Assembly (NCBI GenBank): GCA_045627885.1
Contig: JAZQOM010000070.1
Span: 1-15,591, forward strand
DNA: 15,591 nucleotides
Reading direction: 5' to 3'
Source: CALCTE01 sp045627885
GTDB taxonomy: Bacteria; Bacillota; Clostridia; Oscillospirales; CAG-272
Shown: positions 6,442 to 13,168 of the stretch, piece after piece
Layout of the letters: every line of letters starts with the position of its first letter
Position numbering within the stretch: the first letter of the stretch is position 1
The notes under the pieces: generated by a model
Databases searched by the model: none
The model's input: only the letters and a program-made list of their open reading frames with translations
What the model was told of the DNA's origin: nothing
Program-made: the position numbers and the translations under genes

Positions 6442-7347
6442 TTAATAATTTTCTGATTTTTTCAATTCAGCCGTTCTTTTCATGGCAATCATACCCGTCA
6501 CCATCGAAGCGGCGCAGAGAGCGAGCGTAACAACCATCGTGCTTCCGTACATCAGATTGGTGAAATACGGAGCCAAAGCCTCGTCGGACATCAGCGTAGA
6601 AACGCCGTTTGCGACAATGTGGAAAACTATCGGAATCAGAATGTTTCCCGTCATTTCATATACATAGGCGAGCATAAATCCGACCAAGAACGCATAGAAG
6701 AACTGCACCCAATTTCCGTGGATAAGTCCGAACAAAGCGGATGATAAAACAGCGGAGAATGCGAACCCGTGACTTGTGCGCATACGCTTAAAGATGAGCG
6801 CCCGCATTAAAAGCTCTTCGCATATCGGGCCGACGATAACCACGGTGATTATCTGCATGAGCATACTCGAATTCGATATTATTTCTTCAACCTCTTCGTA
6901 GGATTCCATTGACGCGCCTAAGCCTGCACCGATAACTTCGATGAATACAAGCACTATCTGGAAGAATATGCAGGAGGCTATTGATACGGCGACACACGCT
7001 ATGAACGAAGCGGGACTCTTTACGGTAAACCTTGTCAGCGGATTGTTCTTTTCCGTTTTCTTTGAATCGAGTATGAAGAATACTAAAAACACTATTGCCG
7101 ACAGAGCGTCCGCCGTCAATGTCATGACAAGCGAATTTTCAGCCGAAAATTCGTATACATAGCGGTAAAAGAAGTCAGCCGCCGCCGCGTCACTCAATCC
7201 TTCGAGCGCCGCGGAGGAAGTTGAATAAAAGTTGATAACGGCAGATATCGAGAAAGCGAATTCGACGACAAAGCTTATCCCGAGCCAAATAAGCAGAGGA
7301 TACGCCATTCGCCATAATCTGCGCCAAAAACCGAGCTTTGGTTGCAT
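6442..7347 (-). CDS. CPBP family intramembrane glutamic endopeptidase (CAAX protease/Abi family)
   Basis: This 301-aa multi-pass membrane protein has the three conserved CPBP motifs in order: EELLMR (Glu177-Glu178...Arg182), FGLIH (Phe206...His210) and HIVAN (His243...Asn247). They form the active site in the membrane, as in Rce1 and bacterial Abi proteins. I see about eight hydrophobic segments, near residues 14-40, 75-93, 112-140, 163-176, 193-210, 215-230, 233-250 and 268-288. Family members process prenylated or other membrane peptides, but most bacterial substrates are unknown. It starts 12 nt after the aminotransferase stop codon, with AAAGAGG in that gap, so the two are likely co-transcribed. 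No terminator separates it from the tRNA operon downstream. Confidence 0.9.
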   Translation of the reverse strand: MQPKLGFWRRLWRMAYPLLIWLGISFVVEFAFSISAVINFYSTSSAALEGLSDAAAADFFYRYVYEFSAENSLVMTLTADALSAIVFLVFFILDSKKTEKNNPLTRFTVKSPASFIACVAVSIASCIFFQIVLVFIEVIGAGLGASMESYEEVEEIISNSSMLMQIITVVIVGPICEELLMRALIFKRMRTSHGFAFSAVLSSALFGLIHGNWVQFFYAFLVGFMLAYVYEMTGNILIPIVFHIVANGVSTLMSDEALAPYFTNLMYGSTMVVTLALCAASMVTGMIAMKRTAELKKSENY

Positions 7348-7359
7348 TTTTACCTCTTT

Positions 7360-8625
7360 TCAGTCTTTAATAATTTTTTCGAGCGCCGCAATCTTTGTGC
7401 AAAGGCAAAGAATGTTTATTGCCGTTTCAAGCTCCGAAATTGGAGGAAGCGTGGGTGCAATTCTTATGTTGCTGTCTTCGGGGTCTTTTCCGTACGGGAA
7501 AGCGGCTCCCGCGCCTGTGAGCTTAACGCCGACATTTTTGCAGAGCTCCACTGTGCGCTTTGCACAGCCCTCTGGAACATAGAAACTGATGAAATATCCG
7601 CCTTGCGGATGTGACCAGCTTGCAATCTGAGCCTCCGAAAGCTCTTTTTCGAGAATCTCGAGCACCTTGTCGAACTTCGGCTTGAGTATTTCGGCGTGTT
7701 TTTTCATGTGAGAGCGAAGCCCGTCCGCATCGCCGAAGAATTTGACATGACGGAGCTGATTTATCTTGTTGTGCCCTATCGTTTGTGCGGACATGATACG
7801 CTTTATCTCATTTACGGAGCCTTCCGACGCGATAAGCGCGGAAACGCCCGCACCGGGGAAGCTCATTTTCGATGTTGAAATAAATTCGAGAACTCTGTCG
7901 GGATTTCCGGCTTTTTCGCATTCCGAAAGTATCTCGGGAATCTCCGCGGGCTCACCGTACAGAGCGTGAATTATGTATGCGTTATCCCACATAAGCGTAA
8001 AATCCTTTGCGGCGCATTTCATATTAGCCAAGCGCTTTACCGTTTCCGCCGAATATACAACTCCGCCCGGATTGGAATACTTCGGCACATTCCACATTCC
8101 CTTTATTGATTCGTCGGAGGCGACAAGGCGCTCCACTTCGTCCATATCGGGGCCGTTTTCCGTCATTTTTACATTTATCATTTCTATTCCGAGCGATTCG
8201 CATATCGCGAAATGCCTGTCGTAACCCGGAACGGGCGCGATGAATTTTACCTTGTCGAGCTTTGCCCACGGAGTAAGACCGCATCTTCCGTAAAGCATAC
8301 ATCTTGCAAGTGCATCGTACATGATGTTAAGACTCGAATTGCCGCCCACTATAACATTTTCGGGCTTTACGCCTGCGATATCGGCAAAGAGCTTTTTTGC
8401 TTCGGGAATGCCGTCGATTATGCCGTAGTTGCGGTAGTCGGGCTTTGTAAAGTCGTCGGGAGTGAGCACAGAGAGTAAACCGTTTGTAAGGTCGAGCTGT
8501 TCTTTGCAGGGCTTTCCTCTTGACATATCGAGAGAAAGTCCGAGCAAAGCAGTCTTTTTATATTCCGATTCAAGCTTTTCAAGCAGCTTTTCGGCATCGC
8601 ATTTTGCAAGATTTTCGTATTTCAT
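7360..8625 (-). CDS. PLP-dependent class I aspartate aminotransferase (PF12897-type)
   Basis: This 421-aa protein has the fold-type I aminotransferase landmarks: SRGKP (35-39), GGNSS (94-98) for the phosphate cup, SNPGG with Asn185, WDNAY with Asp214 pairing the PLP pyridine nitrogen, STSK with Lys253 as the Schiff-base lysine, and IRIAP with Arg388 binding the substrate carboxylate. Sequence and length match the atypical Asp_aminotransf group (subgroup Ic, like the Corynebacterium enzyme). That group transfers the amino group of aspartate to 2-oxoglutarate, giving oxaloacetate and glutamate. It is cytoplasmic. It is the first gene of a two-gene unit with the CPBP protease, starts after GGAGA, and has a promoter at 8655-8683. 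Substrate range within the family is inferred. Confidence 0.88.
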   Translation of the reverse strand: MKYENLAKCDAEKLLEKLESEYKKTALLGLSLDMSRGKPCKEQLDLTNGLLSVLTPDDFTKPDYRNYGIIDGIPEAKKLFADIAGVKPENVIVGGNSSLNIMYDALARCMLYGRCGLTPWAKLDKVKFIAPVPGYDRHFAICESLGIEMINVKMTENGPDMDEVERLVASDESIKGMWNVPKYSNPGGVVYSAETVKRLANMKCAAKDFTLMWDNAYIIHALYGEPAEIPEILSECEKAGNPDRVLEFISTSKMSFPGAGVSALIASEGSVNEIKRIMSAQTIGHNKINQLRHVKFFGDADGLRSHMKKHAEILKPKFDKVLEILEKELSEAQIASWSHPQGGYFISFYVPEGCAKRTVELCKNVGVKLTGAGAAFPYGKDPEDSNIRIAPTLPPISELETAINILCLCTKIAALEKIIKD

Positions 8626-8654
8626 AATCTTTCTCCGTTCATTTTTCTTATGCT

Positions 8655-8683
8655 ATTATACGCCCAAGTCACTGTTTTTACAA
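8655..8683 (-). promoter_or_regulatory. Promoter of the aminotransferase-CPBP operon
   Basis: On the minus strand: -35 TTGTAA (8678-8683), a 17-bp spacer and consensus -10 TATAAT (8655-8660). It is divergent from the secDF promoter about 60 bp away. Confidence 0.75.
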
Positions 8684-8743
8684 GAGAATTATTCGCCTTT
8701 TTAGATTAAAATATAAAAAATGACAATAATGTAAAGAAATTTA

Positions 8744-8772
8744 TTGACTTGACGAAATAAAAAATGTATAAT
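8744..8772 (+). promoter_or_regulatory. Promoter of secDF
   Basis: -35 TTGACT (8744-8749), a 17-bp spacer and consensus -10 TATAAT (8767-8772). The predicted leader is about 30 nt and includes AAAGGAG (8792-8798), spaced 11 nt from the ATG, slightly long. Confidence 0.82.
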
Positions 8773-8809
8773 AATGAAAGCGTAAAATAACAAAGGAGCT
8801 ATAACACAA

Positions 8810-10111
8810 ATGAACAAGACAAGAAACATACCCGCGCTGCTCTTGACTGTTTTGCTTATTGCGGCAGTAATAGTTGTATGCGTGTGCGGTTCCGAGGCTC
8901 TCGGACTTCCGCGAGTATTTTCGGAAGAAGGCGTTTCGCTCAGCGTCGACCTTGTCGGCGGCTCAACGATTACTTACGAAGCAAAGACGGAAGGACTTGA
9001 TATGTCCGCAGCGGAAATCGAAGACGGACTTGAGTCAGCCGTAGCCATGATTCGCCAGAGACTTGACTGGATGGAGTACACGGAAGCCACAGTCCGCAGA
9101 GGCGACGGAAACAGAATAATAGTTGAAATTCCCGCAATTTCAAATCCCGATGAGGCTGTTGAAAAGCTCGGTCAGATGGGTACCATTCAGTTCGTTGACT
9201 CCAACGGTAAAGTTGTAGTGACGGGCACGGATATAAAGAAGGCATCATCCGAGTACGGCGATATTTCCGGCAACGGTGTTGCACAGAACTATGTTGCGCT
9301 TTCGCTCACATCCGCGGGACTTCAAAAATTTGCGGATTCGACGGGCGAGATGGCGCTTCTCTCCGCTACCAATAAAAACTATATCGAGATTAAGCTCGAC
9401 GATGAGGTTATTTCAACACCTTATGTTCACGAGAGAATCAATACAAATCCCGTAATCACGGTAAGCGATTCCGAAGAAGCAACATGGCTTGCAAATATCA
9501 TAAATGCGGGCGATATGCCGTTTGAGCTTGAGGATATCGAAAGCCGTACCGTAGGCGCAAGCCTCGGTGAAGGCGCTCTCCGTACAAGCCTTATTGCCGG
9601 CGCAATCGGACTTGCACTTGTCTGCCTGTTTATGATAATTATTTACAGACTTCCCGGCGTGCTCTCCGTTATCGCACTTGTCGCGTATATGGCAGTTTAC
9701 TGCTTCCTCATTTCGTTCCTCAGAATAAACCTTTCTCTCGAGGGTATTGCCGGCGCGATACTGTCGATAGGTATGGCGGTCGACGCGAATGTCGTCATAT
9801 TTGAGAGAATCAAGGAGGGACTTCGTGCCGGAAAGAGCGTCAAGACCGCAATAGATACGGGCTTCAAGGGCGCCATGACCGCAGTCATCGACTCCAATAT
9901 AACAACACTCATCGCTGCCGTTGTGCTGTGGATACTCGGCTCCGGCTCCGTACAGGGCTTTGCAAAGACATTGTTCCTCGGTGTTGTCCTCTCAATGCTT
10001 TCCGCAATATTGCTCACAAAGTTCTTGCTTGTTGCCACATCGGGCTTCAAGTTCTCAACGCCGAGAAATTACGGCGTAAAGCTTCCCGCAAAAGATGCGG
10101 TTTCGGAATGA
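8810..10111 (+). CDS. secD: Protein translocase subunit SecD
   Basis: This 433-aa membrane protein forms, with SecF, an RND-type accessory complex of the SecYEG channel that uses the proton motive force to finish protein export. It has one N-terminal membrane helix (~8-28), then an extracytoplasmic domain with SLSVDLVGGS (43-52), VAMIRQRLD (78-86) and IPAISNPDEAVEKLGQMGTI (107-126). Five C-terminal helices follow (~258-410), including the family signature GMAVDANVVIFERIKE (321-336). Length is usual for Clostridia, which carry separate SecD and SecF rather than the fused SecDF of Bacillus. Its stop lies 16 nt before the secF start, consistent with one transcript. Confidence 0.96.
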   Translation: MNKTRNIPALLLTVLLIAAVIVVCVCGSEALGLPRVFSEEGVSLSVDLVGGSTITYEAKTEGLDMSAAEIEDGLESAVAMIRQRLDWMEYTEATVRRGDGNRIIVEIPAISNPDEAVEKLGQMGTIQFVDSNGKVVVTGTDIKKASSEYGDISGNGVAQNYVALSLTSAGLQKFADSTGEMALLSATNKNYIEIKLDDEVISTPYVHERINTNPVITVSDSEEATWLANIINAGDMPFELEDIESRTVGASLGEGALRTSLIAGAIGLALVCLFMIIIYRLPGVLSVIALVAYMAVYCFLISFLRINLSLEGIAGAILSIGMAVDANVVIFERIKEGLRAGKSVKTAIDTGFKGAMTAVIDSNITTLIAAVVLWILGSGSVQGFAKTLFLGVVLSMLSAILLTKFLLVATSGFKFSTPRNYGVKLPAKDAVSE

Positions 10112-10127
10112 GAGGGGGCGTGTTATA

Positions 10128-11012
10128 ATGAAGAGTAAATTCGATTTCATCAAAAGCAGAAAGTTCATATTCATCATAAGCGCCGTAATCATTCTTGCCG
10201 GCATCGTATCATTCATAATCCAGGGCTTTAACTGGGATATCGACTTCATCGGCGGTACCGAAATGGTATACAACATCGGCAAAAGTGCCGATAAAACCGA
10301 GCAGGAGCAGATAAGAGTCGCCATCGGCGAGCTCGGAATTCAGGTATCATCGATACAGAGCTCCGAGGGCGAAAATGTTGTCATCAGAACAAAGGCGCTC
10401 AGCGCAGAGGAAATGGGCAAGATAAGCAACCTCATGGACGAAAAGTACGGCAAAAAGGGCGATGAGACAATTCTTGTTTCGTCCGATAAGATAAGCGAAT
10501 CGGTCGGCGGCGAGCTTCGCAGAAAGGCGATAATCGCAACCGCAATCGCAATCGCGCTGATGCTCGTTTACATCGCAATAAGATTCGAGATAAAGAGCGG
10601 ACTTACCGCAGTTATCGGACTTGCACACGATGTGCTCATTATGCTTACCGCATACACCATCTTCCGCATTCCCGTCAACACGAGCTTTATCGCGGCAATC
10701 CTCACCATAGTAGGTTACTCGATTAACGCGGCAATCATCGTGCTTGACAGAATCCGCGAGAACAAAAAGCTTGTAACCGCAGGCAAAGCCGAGGTAGTCA
10801 ATATAAGCATTTCGCAGACACTCAGAAGAACGATAAATACCACGGTAACAACGCTTCTCACAATCGGTATGGTCTGCATCTTCGGTGTCACATCAATAAG
10901 GAATTTTGCAATTCCGCTCATCGTCGGTATTGCATCCGGACTTTATTCTTCAATCTTCCTCACAGGCCCCGTATGGGAGCTCCTTTCAAAGGATAAGAAG
11001 AAAAGCAAATAA
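10128..11012 (+). CDS. secF: Protein translocase subunit SecF
   Basis: This 294-aa partner of SecD has one N-terminal membrane helix (~13-32), the conserved DIDFIGGTEMVY block (37-48), a small extracytoplasmic domain, and a C-terminal membrane domain with VIGLAHDVLIM (162-172) and GYSINAAIIVLDRIREN (196-212), the SecF signature. I chose the ATG at 10128 because GAGAGGGGG (10110-10118) lies about 9 nt upstream. The in-frame ATG at 10095 lies within the end of secD, lacks a ribosome binding site and would add 11 charged residues absent from SecF proteins. The C-terminus is Lys-rich (KDKKKSK), as expected for a cytoplasmic tail. Confidence 0.95.
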   Translation: MKSKFDFIKSRKFIFIISAVIILAGIVSFIIQGFNWDIDFIGGTEMVYNIGKSADKTEQEQIRVAIGELGIQVSSIQSSEGENVVIRTKALSAEEMGKISNLMDEKYGKKGDETILVSSDKISESVGGELRRKAIIATAIAIALMLVYIAIRFEIKSGLTAVIGLAHDVLIMLTAYTIFRIPVNTSFIAAILTIVGYSINAAIIVLDRIRENKKLVTAGKAEVVNISISQTLRRTINTTVTTLLTIGMVCIFGVTSIRNFAIPLIVGIASGLYSSIFLTGPVWELLSKDKKKSK

Positions 11013-11020
11013 GTTATAAT

Positions 11021-11054
11021 GAAAAGAGCTCTCCTTTTTCGGGAGAGCTTTTTT
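11021..11054 (+). terminator. Terminator of the secDF operon
   Basis: A 7-bp GC-containing stem (11028-11034 with 11042-11048), extended by A-T and G-T pairs, is followed directly by a T6 run (11049-11054), 15 nt after the secF stop. Confidence 0.85.
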
Positions 11055-11085
11055 GCTTTAAGATATGTTGTAAGAAAGGGAAGCT

Positions 11086-11790
11086 ATGGCACAGTGGAAT
11101 CCGTGGCACGGATGCAAAAAATATTCCGCGGGCTGCAGGAATTGCTATGTTTACAGAATAGACGCAAGGCACGGGCGCGACGCATCCGAAGTGCATAAAA
11201 CAGCGGACTTTGCGCTTCCCGTCAAAAAGAAGCGCGACGGCAGCTATAAGCTCGAAAGCGGGACTTTGGTATGGACTTGCTTTTCAAGCGATTTCTTTTT
11301 GGAGGAGGCTGACGCCTTCCGAAAAGAAGCGTGGAGCTTCATAAAGGAAAGGAGCGACCTGTCGTTTATCTTCATAACAAAGCGCATAACGCGCTTTTAT
11401 GAGTGCATTCCGGACGATTGGGGCGACGGCTATGATAATGTAAGTATATGGTGCACCTGCGAGAATCAGAGCGCCGTTGACGAGCGACTTTCCGTGTATC
11501 TTGAAGCGCCGATAAAGCATAAATGCCTAATCTGCGAGCCGTGCCTTGAATATATCGACTTAAAGGGAAAGATTGATAACAGAATATCGTATGTCAGCGT
11601 CGGAGGGGAGTCGGGAGAGAATGCAAGACCGATGAATTTCGATTGGATACTCAAAATGGCGGAGGATTCAAAGGTGACGGGCGTTCCCGTAAAATTCCGA
11701 CAGACGGGCGCAAATTTCATAAAGGACGGAAGACAGTATTATATCCCGCGCAGATATCAGCACAGCCAGGCAAGGAAAGCGAAAATATAA
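11086..11790 (+). CDS. DUF5131 family protein (phage Gp37/Gp68 type), three-Cys motif
   Basis: This 234-aa protein has the diagnostic N-terminus WNPWHGC...GCRNCY with Cys10, Cys17 and Cys20, and the conserved GGESG...ARPM block (173-183). Related proteins are common in phages and mobile elements and often sit beside TcmP (three-Cys-motif partner) proteins. The cysteine arrangement suggests a metal or Fe-S site and possible distant relation to radical SAM enzymes, but no activity is established. A second cluster, Cys147-x2-Cys150-x2-Cys153, sits where relatives, as I recall, have an EPLLG-like sequence. No TcmP gene is nearby. It starts after AAAGGGA, just downstream of the secDF terminator. 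No clear promoter is visible, so expression may rely on read-through. Confidence 0.83.
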   Translation: MAQWNPWHGCKKYSAGCRNCYVYRIDARHGRDASEVHKTADFALPVKKKRDGSYKLESGTLVWTCFSSDFFLEEADAFRKEAWSFIKERSDLSFIFITKRITRFYECIPDDWGDGYDNVSIWCTCENQSAVDERLSVYLEAPIKHKCLICEPCLEYIDLKGKIDNRISYVSVGGESGENARPMNFDWILKMAEDSKVTGVPVKFRQTGANFIKDGRQYYIPRRYQHSQARKAKI

Positions 11791-11801
11791 ATAAAGGCGA
11801 A

Positions 11802-11835
11802 AAAAATATCCTGCTCTTTTGAGCAGGATATTTTT
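11802..11835. terminator. Bidirectional terminator between the DUF5131 gene and rpsR
   Basis: A 15-bp perfect stem (11802-11816 with 11821-11835) with loop TTTT has an A-run on one side and a T-run on the other. It sits 11 nt after the DUF5131 stop and 14 nt after the rpsR stop, serving two convergent units. Confidence 0.9.
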
Positions 11836-11849
11836 ATCAAATTCAATAA

Positions 11850-12113
11850 TCAGTCGGAAACATAGGGCAGAAGAGCGAGCTGGCGAGCACGCTTAACGGC
11901 TATTGTAAGCTGTCTCTGGTGCATAGCGCAGGTGCCGGTCATTCTGCGGGGAAGAATCTTTGCTCTTTCCGAAATATACTTGCGGAGTCTGGGTACATCC
12001 TTGTAATCGACATACTCAATTTTTTCCGCACAGAACGCGCAAACTTTCTTTCTCCTCTTCATGGGGCGGAAAGGCTTAGCTGCGCCGTTTGTTTCTTTTA
12101 CTTCCTTATCCAT
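11850..12113 (-). CDS. rpsR: 30S ribosomal protein S18 (zinc-ligand form)
   Basis: This 87-aa small-subunit protein binds next to S6 on the central domain of 16S rRNA. The S18 core is clear: YKDVPRLRKYISERAKILPRR (37-57) and TGTCAMHQRQLTIAVKRAR (59-77). Cys25, Cys28, Cys62 and His65 form a CxxC...CxxH set that would bind zinc, so this is the C+ form of S18. Many bacteria carry a C- form that lacks these ligands. It is third in rpsF-ssb-rpsR, with AAGGAGG 10 nt before the ATG and 43 nt after the ssb stop. Confidence 0.97.
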   Translation of the reverse strand: MDKEVKETNGAAKPFRPMKRRKKVCAFCAEKIEYVDYKDVPRLRKYISERAKILPRRMTGTCAMHQRQLTIAVKRARQLALLPYVSD

Positions 12114-12156
12114 TTCAAGAAAACCTCCTTAATTTATTTTTCGACCGTACCCGATG

Positions 12157-12594
12157 TTAAAAGGGCAGGTCATCGTCGCCGGGAATCTCCTCAAACTTGG
12201 GAGTATCCTCGGTTGCCGGAGTAGCGTACTGGCTCATAGAGCTGCCGCCTGCGGGCATAGAATCATTTTTGCGTTCGACGAAGCTGACTTCGTCGGCAAC
12301 AACCTCCACGGTGTATCTTTTTCCGCCGTTCTGGTCAGTCCAGTTTCTTGACTGAATAGAGCCGCAAATAAGTATCGGCTTGCCTTTGGAAAAATACTTT
12401 GTGATAAATTCAGCAGTCTGTCTCCATGCGACGATGTCGATGAAGTCAGCCTGAGGCTGAGCGTCGCCGGCAGCCTTGAACTTGCGGCCGACCGCTATTC
12501 TGAAAGATGTCACATACACGCCGCTCGGTGTCTGCTTGAGTTCGGGGTCTGCAACAAGATTACCTATAAGAATTACCTTATTGAAACTTGCCAT
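12157..12594 (-). CDS. ssb: Single-stranded DNA-binding protein
   Basis: This 145-aa SSB has an OB-fold at residues 1-~108, with family landmarks NKVILIGNLVADPELK, FRIAVGRKF, DFIDIVAWRQTAEF and LICGSIQSRNWTD. A flexible Gly/Ser/Pro-rich linker leads to the acidic tip DDDLPF. That tip recruits replication and repair proteins such as PriA, RecO and polymerase subunits in well-studied bacteria. SSB coats single-stranded DNA as a homotetramer in the cytoplasm. It starts 17 nt after rpsF, behind AAAGGAG, and is placed between the two ribosomal genes as is usual in Firmicutes. The sequence looks like a normal chromosomal housekeeping copy. Confidence 0.97.
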   Translation of the reverse strand: MASFNKVILIGNLVADPELKQTPSGVYVTSFRIAVGRKFKAAGDAQPQADFIDIVAWRQTAEFITKYFSKGKPILICGSIQSRNWTDQNGGKRYTVEVVADEVSFVERKNDSMPAGGSSMSQYATPATEDTPKFEEIPGDDDLPF

Positions 12595-12611
12595 AGTACT
12601 GAACTCCTTTC

Positions 12612-12908
12612 TTATTCGCCTTTAACGACTGTGAGAGAACGCATGATACCTTCTGTGATACGGTAAACACGGTCAAGCTCTGCTACGAATGAGGGCTCTG
12701 CGGTGAACTCGACCATGACATAAAAGCCTTCGGGCATATCATCAATCGGGTAAGCGAGCCTCTTTTTGCCCCACTCCGTTACCTTAGAATCTGCGGAATT
12801 CTCAGCGATAAGGCTTGTAAACTTGTCGATGAGTGCGCGCATCTGCTCTTCGGGTAATGTGCAGTTGACAACAAAGATGGATTCGTAAGCTCTTGTAATC
12901 TTCTCCAT
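12612..12908 (-). CDS. rpsF: 30S ribosomal protein S6
   Basis: This 98-aa protein of the 30S subunit partners S18. S6 features visible are AYESIFVV near the start, WGKKRLAYPIDDMPEGFYVMVEF in the middle and VYRITEGIMRSLTVV at the end. I chose the ATG at 12908 because a perfect AAGGAGG (12918-12924) lies 9 nt upstream and S6 proteins begin this way. The longer in-frame start at 13022 coincides with the -35 box and would translate the leader. It is first in the operon rpsF-ssb-rpsR. The leader of about 80 nt has hairpins and an anti-Shine-Dalgarno, which suggests autoregulation by the S6:S18 pair as known in other bacteria. Confidence 0.97.
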   Translation of the reverse strand: MEKITRAYESIFVVNCTLPEEQMRALIDKFTSLIAENSADSKVTEWGKKRLAYPIDDMPEGFYVMVEFTAEPSFVAELDRVYRITEGIMRSLTVVKGE

Positions 12909-12987
12909 TTTTTTGCACCTCCTTTTGGACTTATGAGCCACGGTCTCCCCGTGACTAAGGAGGAAAACTAAGGTTTTAGCTTTCCGA
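12909..12987 (-). promoter_or_regulatory. Structured rpsF leader, candidate S6:S18-binding autoregulatory RNA
   Basis: In transcript order: a 5-bp AAAAC/GUUUU hairpin (12977-12964), the anti-SD CCUCCUU (12963-12957), a 5-bp GC hairpin CACGG/CCGUG with loop GGAGA (12953-12939), and the Shine-Dalgarno AAGGAGG (12924-12918). Anti-SD and SD are perfectly complementary over 7 nt. A competing CUUA/UAAG pairing (12959-12956 with 12933-12930) uses part of the anti-SD. S6:S18 autoregulation of rpsF operons is known in several bacteria. Assigning this leader to that class is inference from position and shape. Confidence 0.6.
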
Positions 12988-12993
12988 CTGTGT

Positions 12994-13022
12994 ATTTTAT
13001 CACAAATATCTGTATATGTCAA
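12994..13022 (-). promoter_or_regulatory. Promoter of rpsF-ssb-rpsR
   Basis: On the minus strand: perfect -35 TTGACA (13017-13022), a 17-bp spacer and -10 TAAAAT (12994-12999) preceded by TGA (extended -10). Predicted start is near 12987. Confidence 0.88.
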
Positions 13023-13071
13023 GTATAATTTTTTCGGTGCGTTTCTATTTTAAGCAAGTTTGCGGCAGGTG

Positions 13072-13101
13072 TTGACAGGCGGGATTTTTATATAGTATAA
13101 T
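13072..13101 (+). promoter_or_regulatory. Promoter of the carboxypeptidase-like gene
   Basis: Perfect -35 TTGACA (13072-13077), an 18-bp spacer and consensus -10 TATAAT (13096-13101). A leader of about 60 nt follows, with a 6-bp GC hairpin (13126-13131 with 13135-13140, loop AAC) midway. Confidence 0.85.
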
Positions 13102-13168
13102 ATACTGTATTTTAATGTATATATGTCGCGCAACGCGCGATATCACGATATAATCGGTGGGTGAAGAT

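Noticed and set aside
5965..6456. Short frames across the tRNA cluster on both strands
   Set aside because: They translate tRNA genes, the terminator and palindromes. The products have no protein-like features.
10095..10127. Upstream ATG for secF
   Set aside because: It overlaps the end of secD and has no ribosome binding site. The ATG at 10128 has a strong one and matches the SecF N-terminus.
11086..11790. DUF5131 gene as evidence of a prophage
   Set aside because: Family members occur in phages, but no integrase, capsid, lysis or attachment site flanks it here, and the neighbours are core genes.
12909..13022. N-terminal extension of rpsF starting at 13022
   Set aside because: It would begin at the promoter -35 and translate the structured leader. 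S6 starts at 12908, behind a perfect AAGGAGG.
13157..13168. GTG start for the carboxypeptidase-like gene
   Set aside because: No Shine-Dalgarno lies upstream of it, while GGTGGG at 13156-13161 is well spaced for the ATG at 13169.
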